A DNA stretch of 64,000 bases from UBA2767 sp965228625 (GTDB taxonomy: Bacteria > Pseudomonadota > Alphaproteobacteria > Rhizobiales > Methyloligellaceae). The notes beneath the pieces were generated by a model that was not told the DNA's origin, did not search any database, and saw only the letters and a program-made list of their open reading frames with translations. Position numbers and translations under genes: made by a program. Where the stretch lies: NCBI GenBank assembly GCA_965228625.1, contig OZ245829.1, forward strand, positions 3,844,001 through 3,908,000, given 5' to 3'. Shown piece by piece: positions 7,829 through 15,583 of this stretch (positions are counted from its first letter, which is position 1; each line of letters opens with the position of its first letter).

Positions 7829-8965
7829 ATGGACACGCCGTTTCTGTCCAACAGCGCGCGAACAGGCATTCAGCGGCTGCAATCGTTCAACGATCTGTTT
7901 GGCCGGACGTCCGAACGTCTCGCCGCGGGCCTCAAAATCAACCGCGCGAGCGACGGGCCGACCGCGTTCTTCACCGCCAAGGCGCTCAACGACCGCGCCG
8001 GTGACCTCAACCGCGTGATGGACACGGTCAGCACCAGGATCGGCACCGTCAGGGCCGCCGAGGTCGGCGGCCGCGCGCTGCAGCGTCTCGTTCAACTGGC
8101 CGAAGGTATCGTCAACTCCGCCGCCGCTCTGCCCGCGCCCGATCCGACGGCGACCGGTACGGTCGATGTGGCGGCGCAATCGGACGTGACCAACCTTGCC
8201 GGCGTCTCGGATGGCGACCAGTTCTCCGTTCAGTCCGGAACCGGCGCCGCCGTGACCGTGACCGTCAGCAGCGGCGATACGCCGGATGACCTGCTGGCGC
8301 AGCTCAATGCCATCGACAATGTCTCGGCGAGTTTCACCAGCGGCGGCGAACTGCAGATTTCGACGACCAACGGCGAAAACCTCGTACTGAGTGAGGTTTC
8401 TGGGGCGCCGCTCGCCGGGCTCGGCATCACCGCAGGCACGTTCGACCAGAGCACCGGAACGAGCCCGGCGCGGGCCACCAGGGCGGCGGAGTTCGATGCG
8501 GTTCTGACACAGATCGACCAGTTGGCAGGCGATTCCTCGTTTCTCGGCGTCAACCTGCTGACCGGCGACTCGCCCGTCGTGCAGTTCAATGCGGACGGGT
8601 CGTCGTCCCTGACGCTGCAGGGCGCGAACTCCGACGCGGCTGGTCTCGGTATTTCCCGCGCGGCCAACGGCTTCCGATCCGATGCCGACATCTCCGCGGC
8701 GCGGGCCGATCTGAAAGGCGCACTCGGCTCGCTGCGCGGATTGTCCGCCCGGTTCGCCACGGACCTGTCCGTCATCGACATCCGCAACGACTTCAACACC
8801 AGGCTCCGCGACACGCTGCAGAGCGGCGCCGCGAAGCTGACCCTCGCCGATCCCAATGAGGAGGGTGCGAACCTGCTCGCCCTGGAGACCCGTACCAGTC
8901 TCGCGGCGGCAAGTTTTTCCATCACCCAGCGTTCGGAAGCCGACGTCCTTCGGCTGTTCGGGTGA
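7829..8965 (+). CDS. Flagellin
   Basis: This 378-residue flagellar filament protein is exported by the flagellar type III system. The conserved N-terminal helix region (1-95) includes SERLAAGLKINRASDGPTAF, the counterpart of the classic SSGLRINSAADD segment. A variable middle (about 105-235) is Ser/Thr/Gly/Asp-rich with flagellin-IN-like beta structure. The C-terminal coiled segment (about 290-378) ends in the usual hydrophobic pattern. ATG 7829 with its strong ribosome site is chosen over upstream in-frame codons. No other flagellar gene is in this window, so it is either a lone flagellin or remote from the main cluster. Confidence 0.9.
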   Translation: MDTPFLSNSARTGIQRLQSFNDLFGRTSERLAAGLKINRASDGPTAFFTAKALNDRAGDLNRVMDTVSTRIGTVRAAEVGGRALQRLVQLAEGIVNSAAALPAPDPTATGTVDVAAQSDVTNLAGVSDGDQFSVQSGTGAAVTVTVSSGDTPDDLLAQLNAIDNVSASFTSGGELQISTTNGENLVLSEVSGAPLAGLGITAGTFDQSTGTSPARATRAAEFDAVLTQIDQLAGDSSFLGVNLLTGDSPVVQFNADGSSSLTLQGANSDAAGLGISRAANGFRSDADISAARADLKGALGSLRGLSARFATDLSVIDIRNDFNTRLRDTLQSGAAKLTLADPNEEGANLLALETRTSLAAASFSITQRSEADVLRLFG

Positions 8966-9112
8966 ACGGCTTAACTGATTGAATTCTATAGATCTTCATG
9001 CCCGGATTAATCATGCCGCAAAGCAGAAATTGAGACCGGCGCGCATTGGCACCTAATCTCGAACCGTCGAGCAGGCCGCGCGTCCGATTTGAGCACATTT
9101 GGGAGGATCGAA

Positions 9113-9463
9113 ATGAAAAACCTGTCTGTCTTCTGCACGGCCGGCGCGCTCGCCGCGCTCCTGCTGGCGGCGCCGGCGTCAGCCGGTGGTGATCCAGACT
9201 ATCGTGCCTATGGCAAGGGCCATGGATACCAGTCCTACAAGAACGGCACGGCCTATCACCCGCGCAAACCGGCCTACGCTCCGGTCTACCACTATACGGG
9301 CCCGACCACTTACACGACCTATCCGCGGGTCTCGACCTATTCCTACACCTACACGGCACCGGCCTACGGCTACACTTACGTTGGCCCGTCCTACCCGGCA
9401 TACGGATACGTCTACAGCGGATGCCGGAAGGTGCGCCGCCGCTGGTGCGGATGCCGCTGGTAA
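9113..9463 (+). CDS. Small secreted Tyr-rich protein
   Basis: This 116-residue protein has a clear signal peptide (about 1-24, ending PASA). The mature chain is dominated by Tyr, Thr, Pro and Gly, with repeated Y-T-Y, PAYGYTYV and YPAYGYVY units. It ends in a short basic, Cys-containing tail (CRKVRRRWCGCRW). There is no recognised domain. Such composition suggests a structural or surface-adhering protein. A strong GGGAGGA precedes ATG 9113. Hypothetical, but coding potential is convincing. Confidence 0.75.
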   Translation: MKNLSVFCTAGALAALLLAAPASAGGDPDYRAYGKGHGYQSYKNGTAYHPRKPAYAPVYHYTGPTTYTTYPRVSTYSYTYTAPAYGYTYVGPSYPAYGYVYSGCRKVRRRWCGCRW

Positions 9464-9482
9464 CGGTCGCGCTTCAGGACGG

Positions 9483-9860
9483 TCACTGCGTCTTGCGTTC
9501 GCCCGTGATGCGCAACGGCCCCGCCGGCTGATACGCTGCGCCGGCGCAGCCGAGCGCCGCGACGACCGCGAACTCCCGGATCACCAGCATCGCGCCCGCA
9601 TCTTCGAGGCGCTCCGCATTGCCCTCGTCGAGGTCGACCGCCCAGACCCAGCGCAGCCATCCCTGGCCGATCGGGCGGGACCCGGCCCGGGTGATGACGG
9701 ATATGGCCTGCGCGTCCGTTACTGACGGCGGGAAGACAACGGCGACACGCCCCTCGCTCGGCTGCTGCGCCGTTGTGAGCACAAACGCCATCGCCGCCAG
9801 CCAGACCACGAGTACTCCGGCAAAAAACCAGGCGGCGAGTCGATGGAGGTCGCGGTTCAT
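9483..9860 (-). CDS. Hypothetical single-pass membrane protein
   Basis: This 125-residue protein has one N-terminal transmembrane helix (about 10-33) and a small periplasmic domain. The segments VAVVFPPSVTDAQAISVITRAG and WLRWVWAVDLDEGNA look like an alpha/beta fold; AGAMLVIREFAV would be a second hydrophobic strand or helix. It ends with a short polar tail. No family is recognised with confidence. It converges on the Tyr-rich secreted protein and is divergent from the malate/tartrate dehydrogenase gene. ATG 9860 is preferred over 9902 because the extra residues are basic and non-conserved in look. Confidence 0.65.
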   Translation of the reverse strand: MNRDLHRLAAWFFAGVLVVWLAAMAFVLTTAQQPSEGRVAVVFPPSVTDAQAISVITRAGSRPIGQGWLRWVWAVDLDEGNAERLEDAGAMLVIREFAVVAALGCAGAAYQPAGPLRITGERKTQ

Positions 9861-10070
9861 TGTCGTCTGCTTACGGCGGCCGGCGACGGATCTGTCCGGC
9901 ACGCGGACATTAGCACAGATGCCCGGTCATTCGCTCGGCCAGGGAATGGCGACGCTTCACGATTCCATGAGATGTACGCGGTGCAAAGGAGTTCTGATTT
10001 GACTCCGCAGGCCCCGGCGTCCATGACCCGATGCGGATTTCGTAACGGTTTGCGTGGGGAGAGAAACATC

Positions 10071-11159
10071 ATGCCAGCGAGTTCATCAGGGTCCAATGCC
10101 AGCCGTATCGCCGTGATTCCGGGCGACGGCATCGGCAAGGAGGTGGTGCCGGAAGGGGTGCGCGTGCTTGAGGCGGCGGCGAAGAAGTACGATCTCGATC
10201 TGCGCTTCGACGAGTTCGATTTCGCGTCGTGCGACTACTACGAGAAACACGGCCGGATGATGCCCGAGAATTGGAAGCCGCAGGTCGAAACCCATGACGC
10301 CCTGTTTTTCGGCGCGGTGGGCTGGCCCGACAAGGTGCCGGATCATGTATCGCTGTGGGGCTCGCTGATCCTGTTTCGGCGCGAATTCGACCAGTATGTC
10401 AATCTGCGGCCGGTCCGGCTGATGCCGGGCGTCCCCGCGCCGCTTGCAAACCGCGAACCGGGCGACATCGACTTTCTCGTCGTGCGCGAGAACACCGAAG
10501 GCGAGTATTCGGCCATCGGCGGGCGCATGTTTGAGGGCACCGACCGCGAGTTCTGCGTGCAGGAAACGGTGATGACGCGCCACGGTGTCGACCGCGTCCT
10601 CAAATATGCGTTCGATGTGGCCCAGAAGCGCGAGAAGAAGCACCTGACCTCGGCCACCAAGTCAAACGGCATCGCCATCACCATGCCGTACTGGGACGAG
10701 CGGGTGAAGGCGATGGCGGAAGACTATCCGGACGTGCGCTGGGATCAGTATCACATCGATATTCTCGCCGCCCGGTTTGTGCTCAGCCCCGATCTGTTCG
10801 ACGTGGTCGTGGCCTCGAACCTGTTCGGCGACATCCTGTCGGATCTGGGACCGGCCTGCACGGGGACCATCGGCATCGCGCCGGCCGGGAACATCAATCC
10901 CGAACGCAAGCACCCCTCGCTGTTCGAACCGGTCCATGGCTCCGCCCCCGACATCGCCGGCGAGGGCATTGCCAATCCGGTCGGCCAGATCTGGACCGCG
11001 GCGATGATGCTGGAGCATCTCGGGCACACCGATGCGGCCAACGCGATCGTCAAGGCCATAGAGACGGTGCTGGCGGAAGAAAAGCTGCGCACGCGTGATC
11101 TCGGCGGTCCGGCCGACACCGTGACCTGCGGCAAGGCCATCGCCGATGCGGTGGAATAA
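10071..11159 (+). CDS. dmlA: D-malate/tartrate dehydrogenase (decarboxylating)
   Basis: This 362-residue NAD-dependent beta-decarboxylating dehydrogenase belongs to the isopropylmalate/isocitrate dehydrogenase family. The segments GWPDKVPDHVSLWGS, FDQYVNLRPVR and TSATKSNG match the DmlA/TtuC branch rather than LeuB. It would oxidise D-malate to pyruvate and CO2, or act on tartrate. Metal-binding Asp residues lie in SNLFGDILSDLG, and the NAD-binding loop is HGSAPDIAG. ATG 10071 gives the family's normal length and is preceded by GGGGAGAG. The assignment between D-malate and tartrate cannot be made from sequence. Confidence 0.9.
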   Translation: MPASSSGSNASRIAVIPGDGIGKEVVPEGVRVLEAAAKKYDLDLRFDEFDFASCDYYEKHGRMMPENWKPQVETHDALFFGAVGWPDKVPDHVSLWGSLILFRREFDQYVNLRPVRLMPGVPAPLANREPGDIDFLVVRENTEGEYSAIGGRMFEGTDREFCVQETVMTRHGVDRVLKYAFDVAQKREKKHLTSATKSNGIAITMPYWDERVKAMAEDYPDVRWDQYHIDILAARFVLSPDLFDVVVASNLFGDILSDLGPACTGTIGIAPAGNINPERKHPSLFEPVHGSAPDIAGEGIANPVGQIWTAAMMLEHLGHTDAANAIVKAIETVLAEEKLRTRDLGGPADTVTCGKAIADAVE

Positions 11160-11182
11160 CGCCGGCACCGGGCGCCAGGCGG

Positions 11183-11911
11183 ATGGCTGACTCCGAGCAA
11201 CAGGGGCGGTCGGGATTTCGACTGGGGCTGCGGGACAGCCTGCGCATGCCCATGCTCGGCCCCATTGCCGCGCTGACCGGATACGGCGTGATGGCGCGTG
11301 AGGCGGGTCTCGATCTTCTGCTGACGCTGGTATCGGTGGTGACCATCTGGGCGATGCCGGTGCTGATGGGGTTTGCGGAACTGATCGCGTCGGGCAGCTC
11401 GCCGCTCCTGGTTCTCGTCACGCTGCTGGCGATCGGCTTCCGGAACCTGCCGATGGCGGTCTCGGCGATACCGATGATCCGCAAACGGCCCGGCTTCCAG
11501 TGGAACCAGATTCTGCTGGCCCAGCTTCTCTCGCCGATGTCCTGGGTGCAGATCACCATCGTCGGCCGCAAGCTCGAACCGGCCGAGCGCATGCCGTATT
11601 ACGTGGCGTTTTGCCTGGTGCTGCTCGTTGCCGCGTTGTTCGGCACCTGGATCGGGTACGAGATGACGGTCGGCCTGCACCCGGCGGTCGGCCTCTCGCT
11701 GCTTCTGCTCACACCGCTGTTCGTCGCGATGACCATGGCGACGTCGCCCAAGCTGTCCAGCCGGCTGGCGCTGGTGTTTGGCGGAATAGGCGTTCCGCTT
11801 TTCATGCAATGGAACAGCGAACTGGGTCTGATCGTCGGCGGTCTGGTGTTCGGGACCCTGGGTTTTTTGGCCGCGCGTTTGCGCGACCGCAGCCGGAGTG
11901 AGCGCTCGTGA
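11183..11911 (+). CDS. azlC: AzlC-type branched-chain amino acid exporter, large subunit
   Basis: This 242-residue polytopic inner-membrane protein of the AzlC family pairs with AzlD to export branched-chain amino acids or related compounds. About seven hydrophobic segments are visible. The N-terminal segment GLRDSLRMPMLGPIAALTGYG and the motif IGFRNLPMAV fit the family. The stop overlaps the azlD start by 4 bases (GTGA), indicating translational coupling. Confidence 0.85.
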   Translation: MADSEQQGRSGFRLGLRDSLRMPMLGPIAALTGYGVMAREAGLDLLLTLVSVVTIWAMPVLMGFAELIASGSSPLLVLVTLLAIGFRNLPMAVSAIPMIRKRPGFQWNQILLAQLLSPMSWVQITIVGRKLEPAERMPYYVAFCLVLLVAALFGTWIGYEMTVGLHPAVGLSLLLLTPLFVAMTMATSPKLSSRLALVFGGIGVPLFMQWNSELGLIVGGLVFGTLGFLAARLRDRSRSERS

Positions 11912-12243
11912 GCTTCTTCGAAACACCGTGGGGCTTGCTCGTAATCGGCTTTGCCGCGTCGTCGATCTGGCGCGCGCTGGGCGCTTTGCTCTCGGGGCGC
12001 ATCGAAATCGACACGCCGCTGTTCGACTGGTGCGTTTGCGTCACGCAGGCTCTTGTCGGCGGCCTCATGGTCCGCGCCATCCTGCAACCATCGACCGCAC
12101 TGGCCGAGGTCCCGCTCGGCGACCGCATCCTGGCGTGTGCAATCGGCGCGGCGGTTTTCGTGCTGATGCGCTGGCGGGTCATGCCCGGCGTGGCGGCAGG
12201 CACGGCGAGCCTCGCCGCGCTCGTCTTGTGGCGGGGCCTATAG
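11908..12243 (+). CDS. azlD: AzlD-type branched-chain amino acid exporter, small subunit
   Basis: This 111-residue membrane protein has about four hydrophobic helices and is the expected size of AzlD. It starts at a GTG that overlaps the azlC stop. It is assigned mainly by size, topology and its coupling to azlC, with a weak AzlD-like pattern (FDWCVCVTQALVGGLMVRA). No AzlB-type Lrp regulator is adjacent. Confidence 0.8.
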   Translation: MSFFETPWGLLVIGFAASSIWRALGALLSGRIEIDTPLFDWCVCVTQALVGGLMVRAILQPSTALAEVPLGDRILACAIGAAVFVLMRWRVMPGVAAGTASLAALVLWRGL

Positions 12244-12441
12244 TGCCTTCTCGATCGAATCGGAAACAGAACTGACCCGGGTTTGACCGAAGAGATTCTC
12301 GCGTTTTTTGTTGGGCAAATCCGCTCACGGGGCCGCGCAAGGGGTGTGAATGGGACTGCACTGTGGTAAGTGTTCCCCCGGGTTGACGCGGTGGTGGCGC
12401 GTAACCATCAGCCTTTAGACATTGCACTTGTGGAGGTCGCC

Positions 12442-12522
12442 ATGACAGGCGGAGAAATCTTGGTTTGGTTGATCGCTTTGATCATCGGGTTCTTGATCGG
12501 ATTGAAGCTGGGCCGCGCGTAG
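12442..12522 (+). CDS. 26-residue membrane-anchor microprotein
   Basis: ATG 12442 opens a 26-codon frame that encodes a single hydrophobic helix with a GxxxG pattern (IIGFLIGLKLGRA). GGAGG (12432-12436) sits at ideal distance upstream. The next gene, 48 bases later, starts with a very similar anchor (GVIFGYMASGRR). The two share the pattern G-x3-G-x3/4-GR after a hydrophobic run. It may be a real small membrane protein that partners the next gene product. Its shortness leaves doubt. Confidence 0.6.
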   Translation: MTGGEILVWLIALIIGFLIGLKLGRA

Positions 12523-12570
12523 TCTGCACCCTTCGGACGCAGCGGTTGAGAAATTGAGCGGGAGATGGAG

Positions 12571-13032
12571 ATGAGTTCAACAACTGTAATCGGCGCCATC
12601 GTTATGCTGCTGCTTGGCGTCATCTTCGGGTACATGGCGAGCGGCCGCCGGCCCCGGTCTGCGGAATCGGAACCGGCGCCGGAGCGCATCCCCGAACCGG
12701 CACCTGAGCGGGCCCCGGAGCCGAAACCGGCGCCTGCCAAGGCAAAGCCGGCGGCTTCGAAAAAGAAGGCGGCGCCGGCCAAAGCCAGGACATCGGCGAA
12801 GAAGAAAGACGATCTGAAGAAGATTTCCGGCGTCGGGCCGGCCCTTGAAAAGAAGCTGCACGGCCTGGGCGTGACCAGTTTCCAGCAGATTGCCGAGTGG
12901 AAGGCCGCGGACATCGAGGAGGTGGACGACAAGCTGAATTTCAAGGGACGCATTCAGCGTGACGACTGGGTCAAACAGGCCAAGATTCTGGCTGAAGGCG
13001 GCGAAACGGAGTTCTCGCGACGCAAGAAATAG
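12571..13032 (+). CDS. Membrane-anchored helix-hairpin-helix protein
   Basis: This 153-residue protein has an N-terminal transmembrane helix (about 5-24). A long Pro/Glu/Ala/Lys-rich linker (about 25-88) follows, then a C-terminal domain with a helix-hairpin-helix motif (KKISGVGPALEKKLHGLGV). That domain occurs in several alphaproteobacterial proteins and fused to ribosomal protein L21 or NADH dehydrogenase subunits, with unknown function. ATG 12571 is preferred to 12565 because GGGAG then lies 6 bases away. A strong terminator at 13096-13130 ends the unit. Confidence 0.8.
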   Translation: MSSTTVIGAIVMLLLGVIFGYMASGRRPRSAESEPAPERIPEPAPERAPEPKPAPAKAKPAASKKKAAPAKARTSAKKKDDLKKISGVGPALEKKLHGLGVTSFQQIAEWKAADIEEVDDKLNFKGRIQRDDWVKQAKILAEGGETEFSRRKK

Positions 13033-13095
13033 CGAGGCCGTCTGACCGATGTCAGCAGGATAGAGCCGGGCGTTGCGCCATCTTCGCCCGTTTAC

Positions 13096-13130
13096 CCCAT
13101 TTTGCGAATCGAAAATGGGTGCTTTTTTTT
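13096..13130 (+). terminator. Rho-independent terminator after the HHH protein gene
   Basis: A perfect 8-bp stem (CCCATTTT 13096-13103 with AAAATGGG 13112-13119) encloses an 8-base loop. TGC and then eight T follow. It is placed to end transcripts from the gene stopping at 13032 and to insulate the cold-shock gene. Confidence 0.85.
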
Positions 13131-13337
13131 GTTTGCACTTTCGTGATCGAGGTCCCATATGGACCTCATCGGCGCATTGAGAATTTGGATAGGTGCGCCC
13201 TCTCAACTATCTGGTTAAATGACTGTCTTTGAGACTGAATCACTTTCCCGACAACTGAGAGTAACCATGCAGGACGCACGCCTCCGGGGGCTCGTTTTGT
13301 GCCTATCCAATTAATTTGACGGGAAAGGAATATCCCT
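13131..13337 (+). promoter_or_regulatory. Cold-shock gene leader with nested inverted repeats
   Basis: The region between the terminator and the csp start is a probable promoter plus long 5' leader. It contains TTGGATAGG (13185-13193) and its exact complement CCTATCCAA (13302-13310). Nested inside are CTCTCA (13200-13205) with TGAGAG (13256-13261), and GTCT/AGAC (13225-13228 with 13232-13235). GGTCC/GGACC (13151-13155 and 13161-13165) lies just upstream. Long structured leaders act as thermosensors in cspA-type genes, so the same is plausible here. Confidence 0.5.
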
Positions 13338-13553
13338 ATGGCCACCAATGGCACCGTAAAATTCTTCAATCACTCTCGCGGTTTCGGCTTCATTACGCCT
13401 GAAGACGGGAGCAAGGACGTGTTCGTTCACGTTACTGCCCTCGAGCGTTCCGGCGTGCCGAGCATTGATGAGGGTGACAAGGTCACGTTTGACATTGAAG
13501 ATGACCCGCGCGGGCGTGGCAAGCAAGCCACCAACATTCAACTCGCGCAATAA
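13338..13553 (+). CDS. Cold-shock domain protein
   Basis: This 71-residue CspA-family nucleic-acid chaperone binds single-stranded RNA and DNA and melts secondary structure in the cold or under stress. It shows RNP1 (GFGFI) and RNP2 (VFVHV) and the usual five-strand spacing. GGGAAAGGAAT upstream supplies the ribosome site. It has its own leader and terminator and so is monocistronic. Several paralogues are usual in this group, so no specific symbol is given. Confidence 0.95.
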   Translation: MATNGTVKFFNHSRGFGFITPEDGSKDVFVHVTALERSGVPSIDEGDKVTFDIEDDPRGRGKQATNIQLAQ

Positions 13554-13582
13554 CGCACCCACAAAAGGTGTACTAGCGGCAG

Positions 13583-13614
13583 CCGCCGGGGTTTTCCCTC
13601 CGGCGGTTTTTTTT
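13583..13614 (+). terminator. Rho-independent terminator of the cold-shock gene
   Basis: A 7-bp GC stem (CCGCCGG 13583-13589 with CCGGCGG 13600-13606) is followed by eight T (13607-13614). It starts 30 bases after the csp stop. Confidence 0.92.
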
Positions 13615-13727
13615 GCCCGGTCGGATGCCGTGGACTCGCACGGCGACGAGACCCTGCCGGTCTCGAGGGCCATGCGCTTCAATCGGGGCGGAAAAGGCAT
13701 TAGGCTGCGCCAGCCGGTTCGGGACCC

Positions 13728-14078
13728 ATGAGCGAGATTGTTTACAAAATCTGCCCGCGCGCCGCTTGGGAGCAGGCGGAGCAGGCTGGCGTCTACCAAG
13801 GCGCGCCGATCGACCTGGAGGACGGTTTCATCCACCTGTCCGCCGCGTATCAGCTTGCCGAGACCGCGGCGAAACACTTCGCAGGTCAGGACGACCTTGT
13901 CCTGGTGGCGGTCGACGCACGTCAGCTTGGGTCGGCGCTGCGGTGGGAGCCGTCGCGCGGCGGAGACCTTTTTCCGCACCTATATGGACCGCTCGATACC
14001 CGGACCGTTGACGCCGTGACACCGCTCCCGCTCGAAAGCGACGGTCGCCATGTTTTTCCGGAAGGCGTGTTGAGATGA
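13728..14078 (+). CDS. DUF952 family protein
   Basis: This 116-residue cytoplasmic protein has the family hallmarks: YKICPRAAWEQA near the start, DGFIHLS in the middle and FPHLYGPL toward the end. DUF952 resembles glutathione-S-transferase-related or ADP-ribosylating folds in some classifications, but no activity is established. It overlaps pyrD by 4 bases (ATGA), so the two are translationally coupled. This DUF952-pyrD pairing is common in Hyphomicrobiales. Confidence 0.9.
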   Translation: MSEIVYKICPRAAWEQAEQAGVYQGAPIDLEDGFIHLSAAYQLAETAAKHFAGQDDLVLVAVDARQLGSALRWEPSRGGDLFPHLYGPLDTRTVDAVTPLPLESDGRHVFPEGVLR

Positions 14079-15175
14079 TACCCGCGCTTGCCGACTTCGC
14101 CCTCCCGTTCCTGCGCACCCTCGATCCGGAGAAGGCGCATGAGCTCACGCTGCGCGCGCTGGAGACGGGTCTCTATCCGCGCCGGAGCGAAACCGATGAT
14201 CCGCGGCTGGCGCAGACGATCTGGGGTCTGTCGTTTCCGAACCCGATCGGAATCGCCGCGGGTTTCGACAAGGATGCCCGGGTCCCGTCGGAAATCCTCA
14301 ACTCGGGTTTCGGGTTTGCCGAGATCGGAACCGTGACGCCGCGCCCACAGGCCGGAAATCCCCAGCCGCGCGTTTTCCGCCTGCCCGAGGACAGCGGTAT
14401 GATCAACCGTCTCGGCTTCAACAGCGAAGGACATGCGGCCGTGCTTGCGCGCCTGCAACGTCTTCAGAGCCGTGCCCACCAGGGCGTGGTCGGGGTCAAT
14501 ATCGGCGCCAACAAGGACAGCGCGGACCGCGATGCGGACTACGTGGCCGGCCTCGAAACGTTTGCGCCGGTGGCCGATTATCTGACCGTCAACATCTCCT
14601 CGCCGAACACGCCGGGCTTGCGCGATTTTCACATGGAAGAGGAACTCGACCGGCTTCTCGGCAAGCTGATGGACAAGCGCGGTGAATTGAAACAAGCCGG
14701 TGCAAAAACCCATCCGGTGACCGTGAAACTCTCACCGGATATCGCCGACGACGAGGTTGCGCCGATTTGCGACATCCTTGCAAGGCACGGCGTGGACGGC
14801 ATCATCGTATCCAACACCACCCTGGATCGGGGCAACCTGACATCCAGGGCTTACGCCTCCGAGGAGGGCGGTCTATCCGGCGCACCGCTCTATGAACGCT
14901 CGACACGACTGCTGGCAAAGGTGTATGTGCACACCCGAGGAGCGGTCCCGCTCATTGGTGTCGGTGGCATCACGTCGGGTGCGACGGCACTTGGCAAGAT
15001 CGAAGCCGGCGCCTCGCTTATCCAGCTTTACACCGGTCTCGTATATGCGGGACCGGGTTTGATCGGCCGGATCAAATCGGCGTTTGTGGCCGGTATCGAG
15101 CGTGCGGGAGCGCAATCAATCACCGACCTGATCGGTTCGAAGGCGCGTGAGTGGTCTGAGAAGGGATCGGGTTGA
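14075..15175 (+). CDS. pyrD: Dihydroorotate dehydrogenase (quinone), class 2
   Basis: This 366-residue FMN enzyme oxidises dihydroorotate to orotate in pyrimidine synthesis and passes electrons to membrane quinone. The N-terminal helical extension typical of class 2 (about 1-40) precedes the barrel. Recognisable segments include NPIGIAAGFDKD, GTVTPRPQ, the catalytic Ser region NISSPNTPGL and the FMN phosphate site GVGGITSG. The length is normal. It is translationally coupled to the DUF952 gene, and a YfgD-like reductase gene follows after 19 bases. Confidence 0.96.
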   Translation: MIPALADFALPFLRTLDPEKAHELTLRALETGLYPRRSETDDPRLAQTIWGLSFPNPIGIAAGFDKDARVPSEILNSGFGFAEIGTVTPRPQAGNPQPRVFRLPEDSGMINRLGFNSEGHAAVLARLQRLQSRAHQGVVGVNIGANKDSADRDADYVAGLETFAPVADYLTVNISSPNTPGLRDFHMEEELDRLLGKLMDKRGELKQAGAKTHPVTVKLSPDIADDEVAPICDILARHGVDGIIVSNTTLDRGNLTSRAYASEEGGLSGAPLYERSTRLLAKVYVHTRGAVPLIGVGGITSGATALGKIEAGASLIQLYTGLVYAGPGLIGRIKSAFVAGIERAGAQSITDLIGSKAREWSEKGSG

Positions 15176-15194
15176 AACCGAGCGAGAAAACGCA

Positions 15195-15542
15195 ATGTCT
15201 GTCAAAATTCTGCATAACCCGCGATGCTCCAAATCGCGCGCGACGCTCAACCTGCTGCGCGGCAAGGGCATTGAACCCGAAATCGTCGACTATCTGGAGA
15301 CCCCGCCGAGCGCGGAGGAGTTCAAGAGTATCCTGAGCAAGCTCAACCTTGGCCCGCGTGACGTTATCCGCCGCGGCGAGAAGATCTACAAGGAACTGGA
15401 ACTTGCGGACGACAATCTGTCCGACACGGCCCTGATCACGGCGATGGTCGGGAACCCGATCCTGATCGAACGCCCGATCGTCATCAAGGGCGACAAGGCG
15501 GCGCTCGGGCGTCCGCCGGAAAACGTGTTGGAAATTGTCTAG
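15195..15542 (+). CDS. ArsC-family reductase, YfgD-like
   Basis: This 115-residue thioredoxin-fold protein has the active site HNPRCSKSR (Cys11). The Arg residues expected to bind the oxyanion are present in VIRR, IERPIV and GRP. The short length and the end GRPPENVLEIV match the YfgD branch better than plasmid ArsC. It may reduce arsenate with glutaredoxin or serve another thiol reaction. No other ars gene is nearby, so a dedicated arsenic role is unproven. ATG 15195 is preferred over an in-frame codon inside pyrD. Confidence 0.88.
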   Translation: MSVKILHNPRCSKSRATLNLLRGKGIEPEIVDYLETPPSAEEFKSILSKLNLGPRDVIRRGEKIYKELELADDNLSDTALITAMVGNPILIERPIVIKGDKAALGRPPENVLEIV

Positions 15543-15583
15543 GATGCGGAGCCGGCCATGATGGTCCGCATCGGGGGCGCGGA

